Of a DNA stretch of 64,000 nucleotides, positions 1 to 7,233 are shown piece after piece. The position numbers and the translations under genes were made by a program. The number at the start of each line of letters is the position of its first letter. Position 1 is the stretch's first letter. A model generated the notes under the pieces. The model had not been told where the DNA came from. It saw nothing but the letters and a program-made list of their open reading frames with translations, and made no database searches. This DNA is from Brevibacillus sp. JNUCC-41 (GTDB lineage Bacteria; Bacillota; Bacilli; Bacillales; DSM-1321): positions 5,365,501-5,429,500 of the forward strand of contig NZ_CP062163.1 of assembly GCF_014844095.1 (NCBI RefSeq). The letters are read 5' to 3'.

Positions 1-1
1 T

Positions 2-268
2 AACTTCGCCACGAAAAATACAGTAGAAGAACATATTCTGAAGTTATTATACGAAAAAATAAATTTATTTGAAAAAGTAATTGGAGAATTGGATGATATT
101 CTAACCAAACTGGATATTAACAACATTGAAGAATATTTAATCGATGTGGTCGGCGAGTCCAAAACAGAGGGCGAAATGAAGATCAAGATGGATAATTTTT
201 CATCATTAATCCAATTCGCTCAATCCATGAAGGAAGGTGATGTTCATGCAGCAACGGGAAATTCATGA
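2..268 (+). CDS. yqhH: SNF2-family helicase, C-terminal end (5' part outside window)
   Basis: An open frame enters from the left edge and stops at a TGA at 266-268, giving 88 residues. It starts NFATKNTVEEHIL and is rich in acidic and amphipathic helix residues, as seen at the end of SNF2/Rad54-like helicases after motif VI (the 'T.EE.I' element). The catalytic ATPase lobes are outside the window, so the family call rests on this tail and on the neighbour: in Bacillus the SNF2-type gene yqhH lies just before yqhG. The last 23 bases overlap the start of yqhG, which implies co-transcription. Confidence 0.65.
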   Translation, partial: NFATKNTVEEHILKLLYEKINLFEKVIGELDDILTKLDINNIEEYLIDVVGESKTEGEMKIKMDNFSSLIQFAQSMKEGDVHAATGNS

Positions 269-1046
269 TTTTTTAAAAACTTACTTTAAGGCCAACGATT
301 GTGAAATACTGGATAATGCGCCGACCCACCTTACAGTCCAATTGACGATTGAAATGGATAAAGAATTAATGAACAGACCCTTTTATTGGCATTATCTAGA
401 AAAAACAGGTGGCGTTCCGAACCCAGCACAGATGACTTTCATTACCGATCCAGAACAGGCTCCATCCGATTTAAAGGGAGAAATGATTCATTTTGGCTCC
501 CCACGCCTACATCAGATTATTCAATCAACCAAAAAGCTGGCAGGTTATACTAGACTTTTTGAGGATACTCCTCCACCAAAGGGCGGCGGAAATAATCCTT
601 TGTTTCCTTGGCTGACCCTGAATGTGAAAATATCCTATCAATGCGACCGTAAAAAAGATACTTTCATGTCGATCGGATTGAATTTAATCTCGGGTGAAAT
701 CATGGAAGGGTTTCACCATCGGGTTTTACCTGTAAAGGTCACCCCAAAAATACCGGATTACTCCTTTACGCTTTCACCTTTAATCATGCCCAAGAGTGGA
801 TTGGCAAGACTGGATACATACATCAGGACCAGTTTCGAGGATGATGACCATTCCTGGGCGGAGGAAGCAATGCTGCGCTGGCAGAATGATTTGAATTTAT
901 TGGAGCATTTTTACAAGGATATGGACGAAAAAAGTGAGAGTTATTATACCGAGAAAGAAGCACTAAAAGCCCAATATGAACCCAACATCAGAATATCCAT
1001 CATAAACGGAGGATTATTTTACCTTTCAGATAGGGCATTGGGATAA
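246..1046 (+). CDS. yqhG: YqhG family protein, function unknown
   Basis: This 266-residue soluble protein has no signal peptide or membrane segment. It matches the YqhG family of Bacillus by its start (MQQREIHDFLKTYF) and its position after the helicase gene. I chose the ATG at 246 over the GTG at 237 and ATG at 240 because AGGAAGG at 231-237 is then eight bases upstream. No catalytic motif is visible and no function is known to me for the family. Coupling to a SNF2 helicase through a 23-base overlap hints at a partner role, but that is inference only. Confidence 0.8.
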   Translation: MQQREIHDFLKTYFKANDCEILDNAPTHLTVQLTIEMDKELMNRPFYWHYLEKTGGVPNPAQMTFITDPEQAPSDLKGEMIHFGSPRLHQIIQSTKKLAGYTRLFEDTPPPKGGGNNPLFPWLTLNVKISYQCDRKKDTFMSIGLNLISGEIMEGFHHRVLPVKVTPKIPDYSFTLSPLIMPKSGLARLDTYIRTSFEDDDHSWAEEAMLRWQNDLNLLEHFYKDMDEKSESYYTEKEALKAQYEPNIRISIINGGLFYLSDRALG

Positions 1047-1058
1047 GTATAGAATGAA

Positions 1059-1098
1059 AAACAGATGTCCTAAGTTCGGGACATCTGTTTCATTTTTT
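1059..1098. terminator. Bidirectional terminator between yqhG and yqzE
   Basis: A perfect 12-bp stem, AAACAGATGTCC (1059-1070) with GGACATCTGTTT (1079-1090), is followed on the plus strand by a T-run. A-residues before it give a U-run on the minus strand too, so it can end both yqhG and the comG-yqzE transcript. The stem overlaps the yqzE stop codon. Confidence 0.85.
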
Positions 1099-1275
1099 GA
1101 TATTTTTCCTTACGAACATCGACAAAGCAAAAGGGACAATGCCAAACCAATGGGACATACCATGATTTTTATCCTCTTTTCTATGACGGCGCTTTTCTTT
1201 TCGTTCTTTTTTCGTCAGATTAAAATACTCGACAAGCTGCTGCGTCAGATATTTAATATAAGCGTTTGTAGACAT
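1090..1275 (-). CDS. yqzE: YqzE family protein at the end of the comG operon
   Basis: A 61-residue, very basic protein with an N-terminal MSTNAYIKYLTQQ segment typical of YqzE. The middle is a dense lysine/arginine stretch, and the C-terminal third is hydrophobic enough for one membrane segment (about residues 40-55). It lies about 115 bases beyond comGG in the same direction. In B. subtilis the homologue also follows the comG genes; its role in competence is not established. The basic region before the hydrophobic one suggests a single-pass inner-membrane protein with a cytoplasmic N-terminus. Confidence 0.8.
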   Translation of the reverse strand: MSTNAYIKYLTQQLVEYFNLTKKERKEKRRHRKEDKNHGMSHWFGIVPFALSMFVRKNIKK

Positions 1276-1391
1276 TTAAAATCATCACCCTAAGCAAAGT
1301 ATGCCCGGTTTACGCCCCTTTTATTCTTTCGCATGTACCCTGAACACGTGAACCTGTCGCGTACCATTAAAAAAAAGTGTTGATTTTCGTA

Positions 1392-1793
1392 TTACACAGC
1401 CTGTTTTTCCAACCATTCCTTCACTTGCCCAGCTTCTTTATCGTATTGAATGATGACCCTCCCTTCGCGATCATTTTTGGTCGTGGAAGAAAACTCGATA
1501 TATACGTAAGGACCTTCTTGTTTCATCAAGGAATACCGCACCACACCATTGGGATATGAAATTTCCCCCTGGATGATTTTTGGAATCTCTTCGCCCCAAT
1601 CTGCCGTCACATCCTTGATGGCTAGATGGACAAGGTGGTCGGCCACAAGCGATTCTTCCACTTCTTTATAAAACTTTTTATCAATGATAAACTGGTCTAT
1701 CATTAGTATCGTGAACATGATGAAAACACTCGCTACAATCATGACCATCGGAAAAACGACTCCTTTTTGATTATTCATCGACTTTCGCAACAT
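1392..1793 (-). CDS. comGG: Competence pseudopilus minor component ComGG
   Basis: A 133-residue protein with a short N-terminus followed by KGVVFPMVMIVASVFIMF, a hydrophobic prepilin-like helix at about residues 10-32. ComGG proteins often have a degenerate prepilin peptidase site, and here the usual Phe-Thr-Leu-Ile-Glu sequence is replaced by VVFPMVM without the +5 glutamate. The rest is a small polar domain. It overlaps the end of comGF by 23 bases and is the last comG gene before yqzE. It is needed, with ComGC-GF, to assemble the pseudopilus that brings DNA to ComEA. Divergent family, so the call depends partly on position. Confidence 0.85.
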   Translation of the reverse strand: MLRKSMNNQKGVVFPMVMIVASVFIMFTILMIDQFIIDKKFYKEVEESLVADHLVHLAIKDVTADWGEEIPKIIQGEISYPNGVVRYSLMKQEGPYVYIEFSSTTKNDREGRVIIQYDKEAGQVKEWLEKQAV

Positions 1794-2250
1794 TCCTAAT
1801 GAATGGGTGAAATCTACGACTAAAAGTAGTCCCTGCTTTATCAGTTATATTTATTACAATGGCACCGCCATCCTTCTCAACCTGGAATTCAGAAATGTTC
1901 TGCAAGATGACCTCATGCCCCATTCCATTCACTCGTCTTCGGACCTTATCTTCATATTGTTCATACGATGATAATTGCTCACCTGAAAGCAAATATAATT
2001 TATTTCCCATTACATCCTGAACTTTGGAACTCCGGACCTCCTGCTTCATTTGCATGGTAAAGACCTCCCACTCTTTAGGATGCAATTTATCAACGAACCC
2101 CATTTGGGTGTGAATGATAGAAAAAAGCTGTAGAACAAAAAGGGACGTCGTCATTAAAATCATTAAAGAAAAAAGCATTTCGATCATCGTAAAGCCATCA
2201 TTTTTTCGCAGCATCACAAATGGATTCCAGATTATCCGATTCATCTTCAT
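1771..2250 (-). CDS. comGF: Competence minor pseudopilin ComGF
   Basis: A prepilin-like protein: a short basic leader ends in NDGFTMIEMLFSLMIL, a standard class III signal with the conserved glutamate five residues after the ComC cleavage point and about 20 hydrophobic residues. The globular part follows. I prefer the ATG at 2250 because AAGGGTG lies just upstream; a longer reading to 2268 lacks a site. The gene overlaps comGE by 53 bases, which is typical of translational coupling in this operon. Expected role: minor pseudopilin, processed by the prepilin peptidase ComC and inserted in the transformation pilus base. Confidence 0.88.
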   Translation of the reverse strand: MKMNRIIWNPFVMLRKNDGFTMIEMLFSLMILMTTSLFVLQLFSIIHTQMGFVDKLHPKEWEVFTMQMKQEVRSSKVQDVMGNKLYLLSGEQLSSYEQYEDKVRRRVNGMGHEVILQNISEFQVEKDGGAIVINITDKAGTTFSRRFHPFIRNVAKVDE

Positions 2251-2536
2251 AACGTACACACCCTTCAATCATTCCCGGGAAATCCCCATGGTCCTTCCAA
2301 ACCAATTCATAGGATTTTTTTTTATAAATGATCTCCTGACCAACTGCTTCTATCTCCCCATCCATGAACGCCGTCAATCTTTCATATAATAAATGGTGGG
2401 CTTCTGTCCTTACGGCAATATCTTTCCGATCCATCAATAACTCTTCAAGAATTGGCAAAATGGCAAGGACCAGAAATATACAAACGGCAAAAGCGGCTAT
2501 CAGCTCAAGGTAGACGTAACCTTTACAATTTCTCAA
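2198..2536 (-). CDS. comGE: Competence minor pseudopilin ComGE
   Basis: A TTG start at 2536 has GGGAGG just upstream and gives a 112-residue protein beginning with a short basic leader, then GYVYLELIAAFAVCIFLVL. The leader plus glutamate plus hydrophobic helix is a divergent class III prepilin signal. The longer frame to 2596 has no ribosome binding site and would prepend an implausible polar stretch. It overlaps comGD upstream (14 bases) and comGF downstream. ComGE is one of the minor pseudopilins required for DNA binding at the cell surface. The divergent sequence means the name is taken from order as well as features. Confidence 0.85.
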   Translation of the reverse strand: MRNCKGYVYLELIAAFAVCIFLVLAILPILEELLMDRKDIAVRTEAHHLLYERLTAFMDGEIEAVGQEIIYKKKSYELVWKDHGDFPGMIEGCVRYEDESDNLESICDAAKK

Positions 2537-2966
2537 TCCTGAACCTCCCTTTACCGATATTGAGGACCAGCTTGTACTTTCCCTTTGAGGTGTCAATCAT
2601 AATCGTTCCGGCTTTTGAAGCATTTCCATACTGATTAAAATGAAAGCTGAACCCCAAAGTGCCACTTAAAAACTGTATATCCTTCGGTATGCTTCTCTCT
2701 AGGACGACCCCTTCCTTATATGACGAAACGGTATAAACCTTTTGGGTATTATCAATATGGAGGTAAATCAAGCTCTCATGACTGATGGCATACTGTTGTG
2801 CATAGAAAAGATCTTCATGGAATTGAGAAAGGAATAGCCTATTTTCCATTCCTTTTGTGAAGCTAGGATATAGATTAGGACCAATGGAAATCAGGAGTAC
2901 AAAAATAGCGAGGACAATGAGGGTTTCAGATAGTGTATACCCCCCATTGGAATGCCGTATTTTCAC
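2523..2966 (-). CDS. comGD: Competence minor pseudopilin ComGD
   Basis: A 147-residue protein with the class III signal GGYTLSETLIVLAIFVLLIS near the N-terminus. The glycine-tyrosine cleavage site, the glutamate at +5 and the hydrophobic helix are all present. The GTG at 2966 has AGGAGAGAA in front of it; a TTG at 2981 in the same frame is an alternative. The downstream region is a beta-rich globular head, as in GspH-like minor pilins. The gene starts inside the comGC stop region (8-base overlap). Role: pseudopilus component after cleavage by ComC. Confidence 0.9.
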   Translation of the reverse strand: MKIRHSNGGYTLSETLIVLAIFVLLISIGPNLYPSFTKGMENRLFLSQFHEDLFYAQQYAISHESLIYLHIDNTQKVYTVSSYKEGVVLERSIPKDIQFLSGTLGFSFHFNQYGNASKAGTIMIDTSKGKYKLVLNIGKGRFRIEKL

Positions 2967-2973
2967 TTCTCTC

Positions 2974-3285
2974 CTACTCAACGACCGTTACCTTTCCTTT
3001 ACTATCCAAACTAATATCATCCCCATTAGGACAGGATGTCTGTTTGAGATAGCCTTGACTTTCCAATTCACCGATACTTCCGGGCAGTTTAGCATTGTCG
3101 ATCTCATAAGCCTGTACCTGTGCTTGGGCCATCTTCACGAATGCTTCACATCCTTTAGACTGGATCGTTGATTGGTTCTTCGTGATATTGGGGATCGTTA
3201 TAATCAAAAGGATGGATATTACCAGTAAAACAATAAGCATTTCAATTAGTGTAAAACCATGTTCATTCATCATTTTCTTCAACAT
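2974..3285 (-). CDS. comGC: Major competence pseudopilin ComGC
   Basis: A 103-residue prepilin. MLKKMMNEHGFTLIEMLIVL is a textbook signal: cleavage after the glycine before Phe, N-methyl-Phe candidate, glutamate at +5, then a hydrophobic helix. Two cysteines (in SKGCEAF and QTSCPNG) can form the intramolecular disulphide known for ComGC. ATG 3285 is chosen because CAGGAG lies nine bases upstream; the in-frame extension to 3339 has no such site. ComGC is the main subunit of the transformation pseudopilus, stabilised in the family by the BdbCD oxidoreductases. Confidence 0.95.
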   Translation of the reverse strand: MLKKMMNEHGFTLIEMLIVLLVISILLIITIPNITKNQSTIQSKGCEAFVKMAQAQVQAYEIDNAKLPGSIGELESQGYLKQTSCPNGDDISLDSKGKVTVVE

Positions 3286-3362
3286 ATCATCATGCTCCTG
3301 AAACCATCTGAATACCAGATGACCTTCGAGCATTTTCACCTCCGGAATACAAAAATGAAATC

Positions 3363-4400
3363 CTATATACCTTCGAGCAGTGAGAACATCGGCAGCAAAA
3401 CTGCCAAATAAATGGATACAATCAAAAGACCTATAAGTGAAAACATAAGAGGCTGAATGATTTTCAAGATTGCATTCATTCTCTCTTCAATTTTCTCCAG
3501 TAAAAAACGACTGTAATGAAGCAGCTCCGCATCAAGTCTGCCGTATTTTTGACCATTTGCAGCGACCACAGGTAAATTCCCATCAAAATATGGGAGCTCA
3601 CGGAAAATCATTTCAAGTGATCTGCCCTCGATCAAATCATCCTTAATGATATTGCATAGTTTTTGATAAAAAGGCTGCTGTTGATTTATCGAGAATAATT
3701 TGATGCTATCGTTTATCGATAGCCCTCCGGAAAGTAAGCCACTGAATTGGCTAGCAAAAAAATAAGTTTCGTATAATTTGATGAAGGTCCCGAATATCGG
3801 AATTCCCATCAAAATCCTTCGCTGCCTTAATGGGCACAATCCGTTAAACCAAAATCGTTTGAGTACATACAAGAACAGGAGCAATCCGAGTAAAAAGAAG
3901 GGGAGTGCTGGAAGAATGAATGTGGAGGCTGTCATTAATTTTAAGAGTGCGTGCTGATCGACATCCATCGTGAAATAGATTGTCTGGAATTTGGGAAGGA
4001 GAACACTCTGAAGAATATAAAAAACGATGCTTACAAAAAAGACTAAGAATACGGGATACACCATTAACTTTTTTACTTTATCCATATCCTCGGTTCTTTT
4101 CTTCCAATATCGCCCTCCTTCTTTCAACGCCCGCTCCAGGTCGCCATATTGTTCTCCATAAAATATATAACTTACAAGCTGCGGATGAAAACCAAGATGG
4201 GTCAGCACCATGTACAACGGGTAACCATTCCTTAAATCGGCTTTAGCCTGAGTGAAGTCTTCCGCTTTCTTCTTTGATTCCTGAAACTCAAGAAAATGTA
4301 AAGCATCCGCCAAAGGATAACCATGATTCAATAATTCACCTAGCTTCGAAATAAAGACTGCCTGTTCTTTTACCTTCCATTTACTTTTTGGTTTCATCAT
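3363..4400 (-). CDS. comGB: Competence pilus assembly inner-membrane protein ComGB
   Basis: A GspF/PilC-type polytopic protein. Two similar T2SF domains are visible: FISKLGELLNHGYPLADAL near the N-terminus and FASQFSGLLSGGLSINDSI in the second half. Hydrophobic segments lie at about residues 130-155, 175-200 and the C-terminus (SLIGLLIVSIYLAVLLP). It anchors the pseudopilus assembly machine and couples ComGA ATPase action to pilin extraction. The start overlaps the end of comGA by 20 bases; ATG 4400 or the next ATG at 4397 fits the usual family N-terminus, though the ribosome site is distant (GAGGA about 16 bases upstream). An in-frame extension to 4463 is possible. Confidence 0.92.
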   Translation of the reverse strand: MMKPKSKWKVKEQAVFISKLGELLNHGYPLADALHFLEFQESKKKAEDFTQAKADLRNGYPLYMVLTHLGFHPQLVSYIFYGEQYGDLERALKEGGRYWKKRTEDMDKVKKLMVYPVFLVFFVSIVFYILQSVLLPKFQTIYFTMDVDQHALLKLMTASTFILPALPFFLLGLLLFLYVLKRFWFNGLCPLRQRRILMGIPIFGTFIKLYETYFFASQFSGLLSGGLSINDSIKLFSINQQQPFYQKLCNIIKDDLIEGRSLEMIFRELPYFDGNLPVVAANGQKYGRLDAELLHYSRFLLEKIEERMNAILKIIQPLMFSLIGLLIVSIYLAVLLPMFSLLEGI

Positions 4401-5466
4401 ATACCAGCCGTTCATATTCCTCGGAATCCACATAGCCCATCGCAACCGCTTTTCCGATTTCATCCTTCAATTGGCGGTAGCTGACCGTTGCCTTTCCTTT
4501 TTCATCTCCCATTATCCCGAGAACCTCAGCTAGGCTTTTACCATATAGCAATTCATATACACTTGCCCTTTTATTCCTGGCAGTCATTTTGCAAGGTAAA
4601 GCACAGTCCCCTTTACATGGAGGACATCGCAATTCAACCAGCCGCTGTGCTGTCACGCCAATCAAACTCTGCTCAACCTCAAGCAAGCTGACACCAAATT
4701 CCAGTAACCTGGAGATGGCGCCCTGGGCGTCCCTTGTATGCATGGTTGTAAGTACCAAATGACCGGTCAATGCGGCACGCACTGCGATCTTGGCGGTTTC
4801 TGCATCCCTGACTTCCCCAACCATGATCACGTCTGGGTCATGCCTCAGAACAGCTTTTAGACCGACAGAATACGTAATGCCCGCCTTTTCATTGATTTGG
4901 ACCTGCAATACTTTTTCGGATACATTTTCAATGGGATCTTCAAGTGTAATAATATTTCGATTGATCATCTCATTGGCATGGTGAAGCAGGGAATATAGTG
5001 TCGTGGTTTTTCCACTGCCGGTCGGGCCGGTAAATATGAGCATGCCATGGGAATGCTTCAGGAGCGCAATCAATTTTTGAACGGTGCTTGGAAATAAGGA
5101 TAACTGTTCTAGAGGAAGGATATTCTGTTGGGGGATTAAGCGGATGACCAAACTTTCGAGATGGGCAGTGGGTAAAGTGGAAAGGCGGAGTCCGACCACC
5201 TGGTTGGCCAAATGGATGGTGATGGCACCACTTTGGGGCCTCCTTTTCTCCCCTATATCCATCGAGGCAAGGAACTTCAAATGAGCGATCAGCCTCTCTG
5301 CTTCAAAGAATGATAAGGTTTCCTTTGGAACAAGCTTATTGTCTATCCTGAATTGGATGAGAGGTCCCTCCCTTCGAAAAAAAATGTGGATATCCGATGC
5401 CGATTCCTGGACAGCACGGGTCAATATTTTTTCTGCGGTCTTTTCAATCGATATCAATTCATTCAT
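4381..5466 (-). CDS. comGA: Competence pilus assembly ATPase ComGA
   Basis: A 361-residue GspE/PilB secretion ATPase. An N-terminal domain is followed by Walker A GPTGSGKTTT near residue 147, the aspartate box EDPIE near 176, Walker B PDVIMVGEVRD near 211 and the histidine box TGHLVLTTMHT near 234. Four cysteines (about 281, 284, 288, 292) form the CxxC...C...C zinc-like cluster common in these ATPases. First gene of the operon; AGGAGG precedes it closely, so the exact start (GTG 5469, ATG 5466 or TTG 5457) is not settled. I saw no convincing ComK box (paired AAAA-N5-TTTT) between the mgsR terminator and the start, although ComK control is the family rule. Confidence 0.95.
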   Translation of the reverse strand: MNELISIEKTAEKILTRAVQESASDIHIFFRREGPLIQFRIDNKLVPKETLSFFEAERLIAHLKFLASMDIGEKRRPQSGAITIHLANQVVGLRLSTLPTAHLESLVIRLIPQQNILPLEQLSLFPSTVQKLIALLKHSHGMLIFTGPTGSGKTTTLYSLLHHANEMINRNIITLEDPIENVSEKVLQVQINEKAGITYSVGLKAVLRHDPDVIMVGEVRDAETAKIAVRAALTGHLVLTTMHTRDAQGAISRLLEFGVSLLEVEQSLIGVTAQRLVELRCPPCKGDCALPCKMTARNKRASVYELLYGKSLAEVLGIMGDEKGKATVSYRQLKDEIGKAVAMGYVDSEEYERLVYDETKK

Positions 5467-5522
5467 CACCTCCTATGATTCTTGTTGTATGGATTCGACA
5501 ATCCACGACAAATTCCTTCTTC

Positions 5523-5555
5523 AAAAAAAAAAAATTCCCGAAAAGAATCGAGAAT
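5523..5555 (-). terminator. Terminator of mgsR
   Basis: On the minus strand an 8-bp stem (ATTCTCGA pairing with TCGGGAAT, one G-T pair) at 5534-5555 is followed by a run of 12 T (5523-5534). It separates mgsR from the comG operon, so comG needs its own promoter in the roughly 55 bases that remain. Confidence 0.85.
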
Positions 5556-5558
5556 ATC

Positions 5559-5939
5559 TCACATGCTCATTTTCAAATCAAAACTTTTGGAAACCAAATT
5601 TCTTAATGCGTCTACATTATGACCAATCACCAGTTTTTGCCCGTCTATGAGAATGGGCCTTCTTAATAACTTCGGTTCTTTTGTTAATAATTGGATTGCA
5701 TCGGAAAGCATCATTTCGTCCATATTAATTTGTAAGTCTTTGTATGCTTCACTTCTTGTTGCTAAGACTTCATCAAGCCCTTCCGATGTCAATTCAAGAA
5801 TTCTTTTTAACTCTGCTACAGTTGGAGTCTCTCTGAATAAATGTCGCTCATCGAAGGAAACTTGATTGGCCCTTAACCATTTTTTTGTTTTGCGGCAAGA
5901 GGTACAACTTGGATACGAAAAAAAAGTTAACTGTGCCAT
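5559..5939 (-). CDS. mgsR: Spx/MgsR-family transcriptional regulator (ArsC-like fold)
   Basis: A 126-residue member of the Spx/ArsC family. The redox switch CTSC lies at about residues 10-13 (SYPSCTSCRKTKKWL), and the ArsC-like fold ends with RRPILIDGQKLVIGHN. Spx proteins bind the alpha C-terminal domain of RNA polymerase. Among paralogues, position next to comGA and the sequence fit MgsR (YqgZ), which in B. subtilis controls a sub-regulon of the SigB stress response; that role is inferred. ATG 5939 is chosen since GGGGAG sits eight bases away. The upstream region (5960-6020) has three TTGTATA direct repeats of unknown meaning. The 12-T terminator follows. Confidence 0.85.
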   Translation of the reverse strand: MAQLTFFSYPSCTSCRKTKKWLRANQVSFDERHLFRETPTVAELKRILELTSEGLDEVLATRSEAYKDLQINMDEMMLSDAIQLLTKEPKLLRRPILIDGQKLVIGHNVDALRNLVSKSFDLKMSM

Positions 5940-6154
5940 ACTCATCACTCCCCGTTCACAATTTGTATACATTATCAACCTATGTAACAATTGTATAACA
6001 TTTGCACAACTATTGTATAGATATTTGCTTTATAAATCAGCTTTATTTGTGAACATTTTATAAATTAAAGGGAGTTTGCTCTTTCTCTTATTCCATTTTT
6101 TTCTGCCTGCATTATAATGGACATAGTTAAACTATGGAATTGCAGGAGGAAGTA

Positions 6155-6850
6155 ATGGAACAAACGTTAAAAATAACAAACGTGTTAGCTGATCCCACCA
6201 GATATAATATATATCAGTATATTGTGAATAAGCATGGTGATGTATCGGTACAGCAAATCGCCGATTCTTTTAACATCCATCCAAATGTTGCCCGTTTGCA
6301 TTTGTCAAAACTGGAGGATATCGACATGTTGACCTCGGATGCCCGAAAGACCGGGAAAGGCGGTCGTCCCAGCAGACTTTATCGATTATCCGATAAAGTC
6401 ATTCAGCTAAATTTTCCATATAGGAACTATCAGCTGCTTTCAAAGATTGCCATCAAGACGATGATGACATTAGGGGAACAAGGAAAACAGGCACTTTATG
6501 AAACGGGAAAAGTATTCGGGGAGGATTTGATCAATCAGCAACTAGCCTTGACATCGATCGATGGACTTAGTTTTGGGGAAAAGGTCAATATGCTTAAAAA
6601 TGCGGCTACCCTCGCAGGATTATCTCCTGAAATACAAGCAAGCGAAGAAGAAAATAAAATATACTTCCGTATCTTCAATTGCCCGTTTAAGGAAGTGGCT
6701 GAAGTGGAGCCAAGAACAATCTGCTCCATGCACAATTCATTTTTAGAAGGTATGTTCGAAGCTTTGTTTGAGAATGTCAATATTGTGGAATTAGAAAATA
6801 TGATGTCCAATTGTGCAACATGCTCATACCAGGCTTCGGTTCTCACATAG
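6155..6850 (+). CDS. SufR-like (COG2345) winged-helix transcriptional regulator
   Basis: A 231-residue protein. The N-terminal half is an ArsR/MarR-type winged helix (ADPTRYNIYQYIV, then VQQIADSFNIHPNVARLHLSKL as the recognition region, and the RPSRLYRLS wing). The C-terminal half carries cysteines in NCPFKE, TICSMH and NCATC, a spacing like that of the iron-sulphur ligands of SufR-type regulators. A perfect -10 (TATAAT, 6113-6118) lies upstream and AGGAGGA precedes ATG 6155. An in-frame ATG at 6134 lacks a site. It is probably a redox- or iron-sulphur-sensing repressor; the target is unknown, but yqgY follows in the same direction. Confidence 0.75.
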   Translation: MEQTLKITNVLADPTRYNIYQYIVNKHGDVSVQQIADSFNIHPNVARLHLSKLEDIDMLTSDARKTGKGGRPSRLYRLSDKVIQLNFPYRNYQLLSKIAIKTMMTLGEQGKQALYETGKVFGEDLINQQLALTSIDGLSFGEKVNMLKNAATLAGLSPEIQASEEENKIYFRIFNCPFKEVAEVEPRTICSMHNSFLEGMFEALFENVNIVELENMMSNCATCSYQASVLT

Positions 6851-6935
6851 AAACAAAAGGCATCCTTTACATTACCTTACAATTTCATTTATAATTATTT
6901 TGAATGTACACGTCTAGACATAAGGAGGGATTCGG

Positions 6936-7178
6936 GTGGAACGCATGTTCAGAGTATGTGGATTTTGGACAGGAATTATGGCAATTTTCTTTTATCTTGG
7001 CCATATGCATCAAACGTCTTTGCTTTTCTTTGCACAAACGATCTTTTTTGTACTTTTAAGTTATTTGAAATTATCTGAGCGCATGTATATTTATGTTTTC
7101 GGCGCCTATCTTACCGTTTTCTTTGCAGGGTTTTCCTACTGGAGCGTATTTATGATGACTCCGGGTACCGCGCATTAA
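6936..7178 (+). CDS. yqgY: DUF2626 small membrane protein YqgY
   Basis: An 80-residue protein with a GTG start at 6936 behind AAGGAGGGA. It is nearly all hydrophobic and has three candidate membrane segments (about 8-25, 28-45, 52-75) separated by short polar turns such as KLSERMY. It matches YqgY/DUF2626, widespread in Bacillus and without known function. It lies 85 bases after the SufR-like regulator and shares its terminator, so the two may form one unit. Confidence 0.85.
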   Translation: MERMFRVCGFWTGIMAIFFYLGHMHQTSLLFFAQTIFFVLLSYLKLSERMYIYVFGAYLTVFFAGFSYWSVFMMTPGTAH

Positions 7179-7196
7179 GAACAAGCAATATTACAT

Positions 7197-7225
7197 AACC
7201 CATGAATTTTGATTCATGGGTTTTT
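7197..7225. terminator. Bidirectional terminator after yqgY
   Basis: ACCCATGAAT pairs with ATTCATGGGT around a TTTG loop, followed by five T. The converging methyltransferase gene ends just beyond it (7234), so the hairpin can serve both directions. Confidence 0.85.
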
Positions 7226-7233
7226 ACTTGTCA

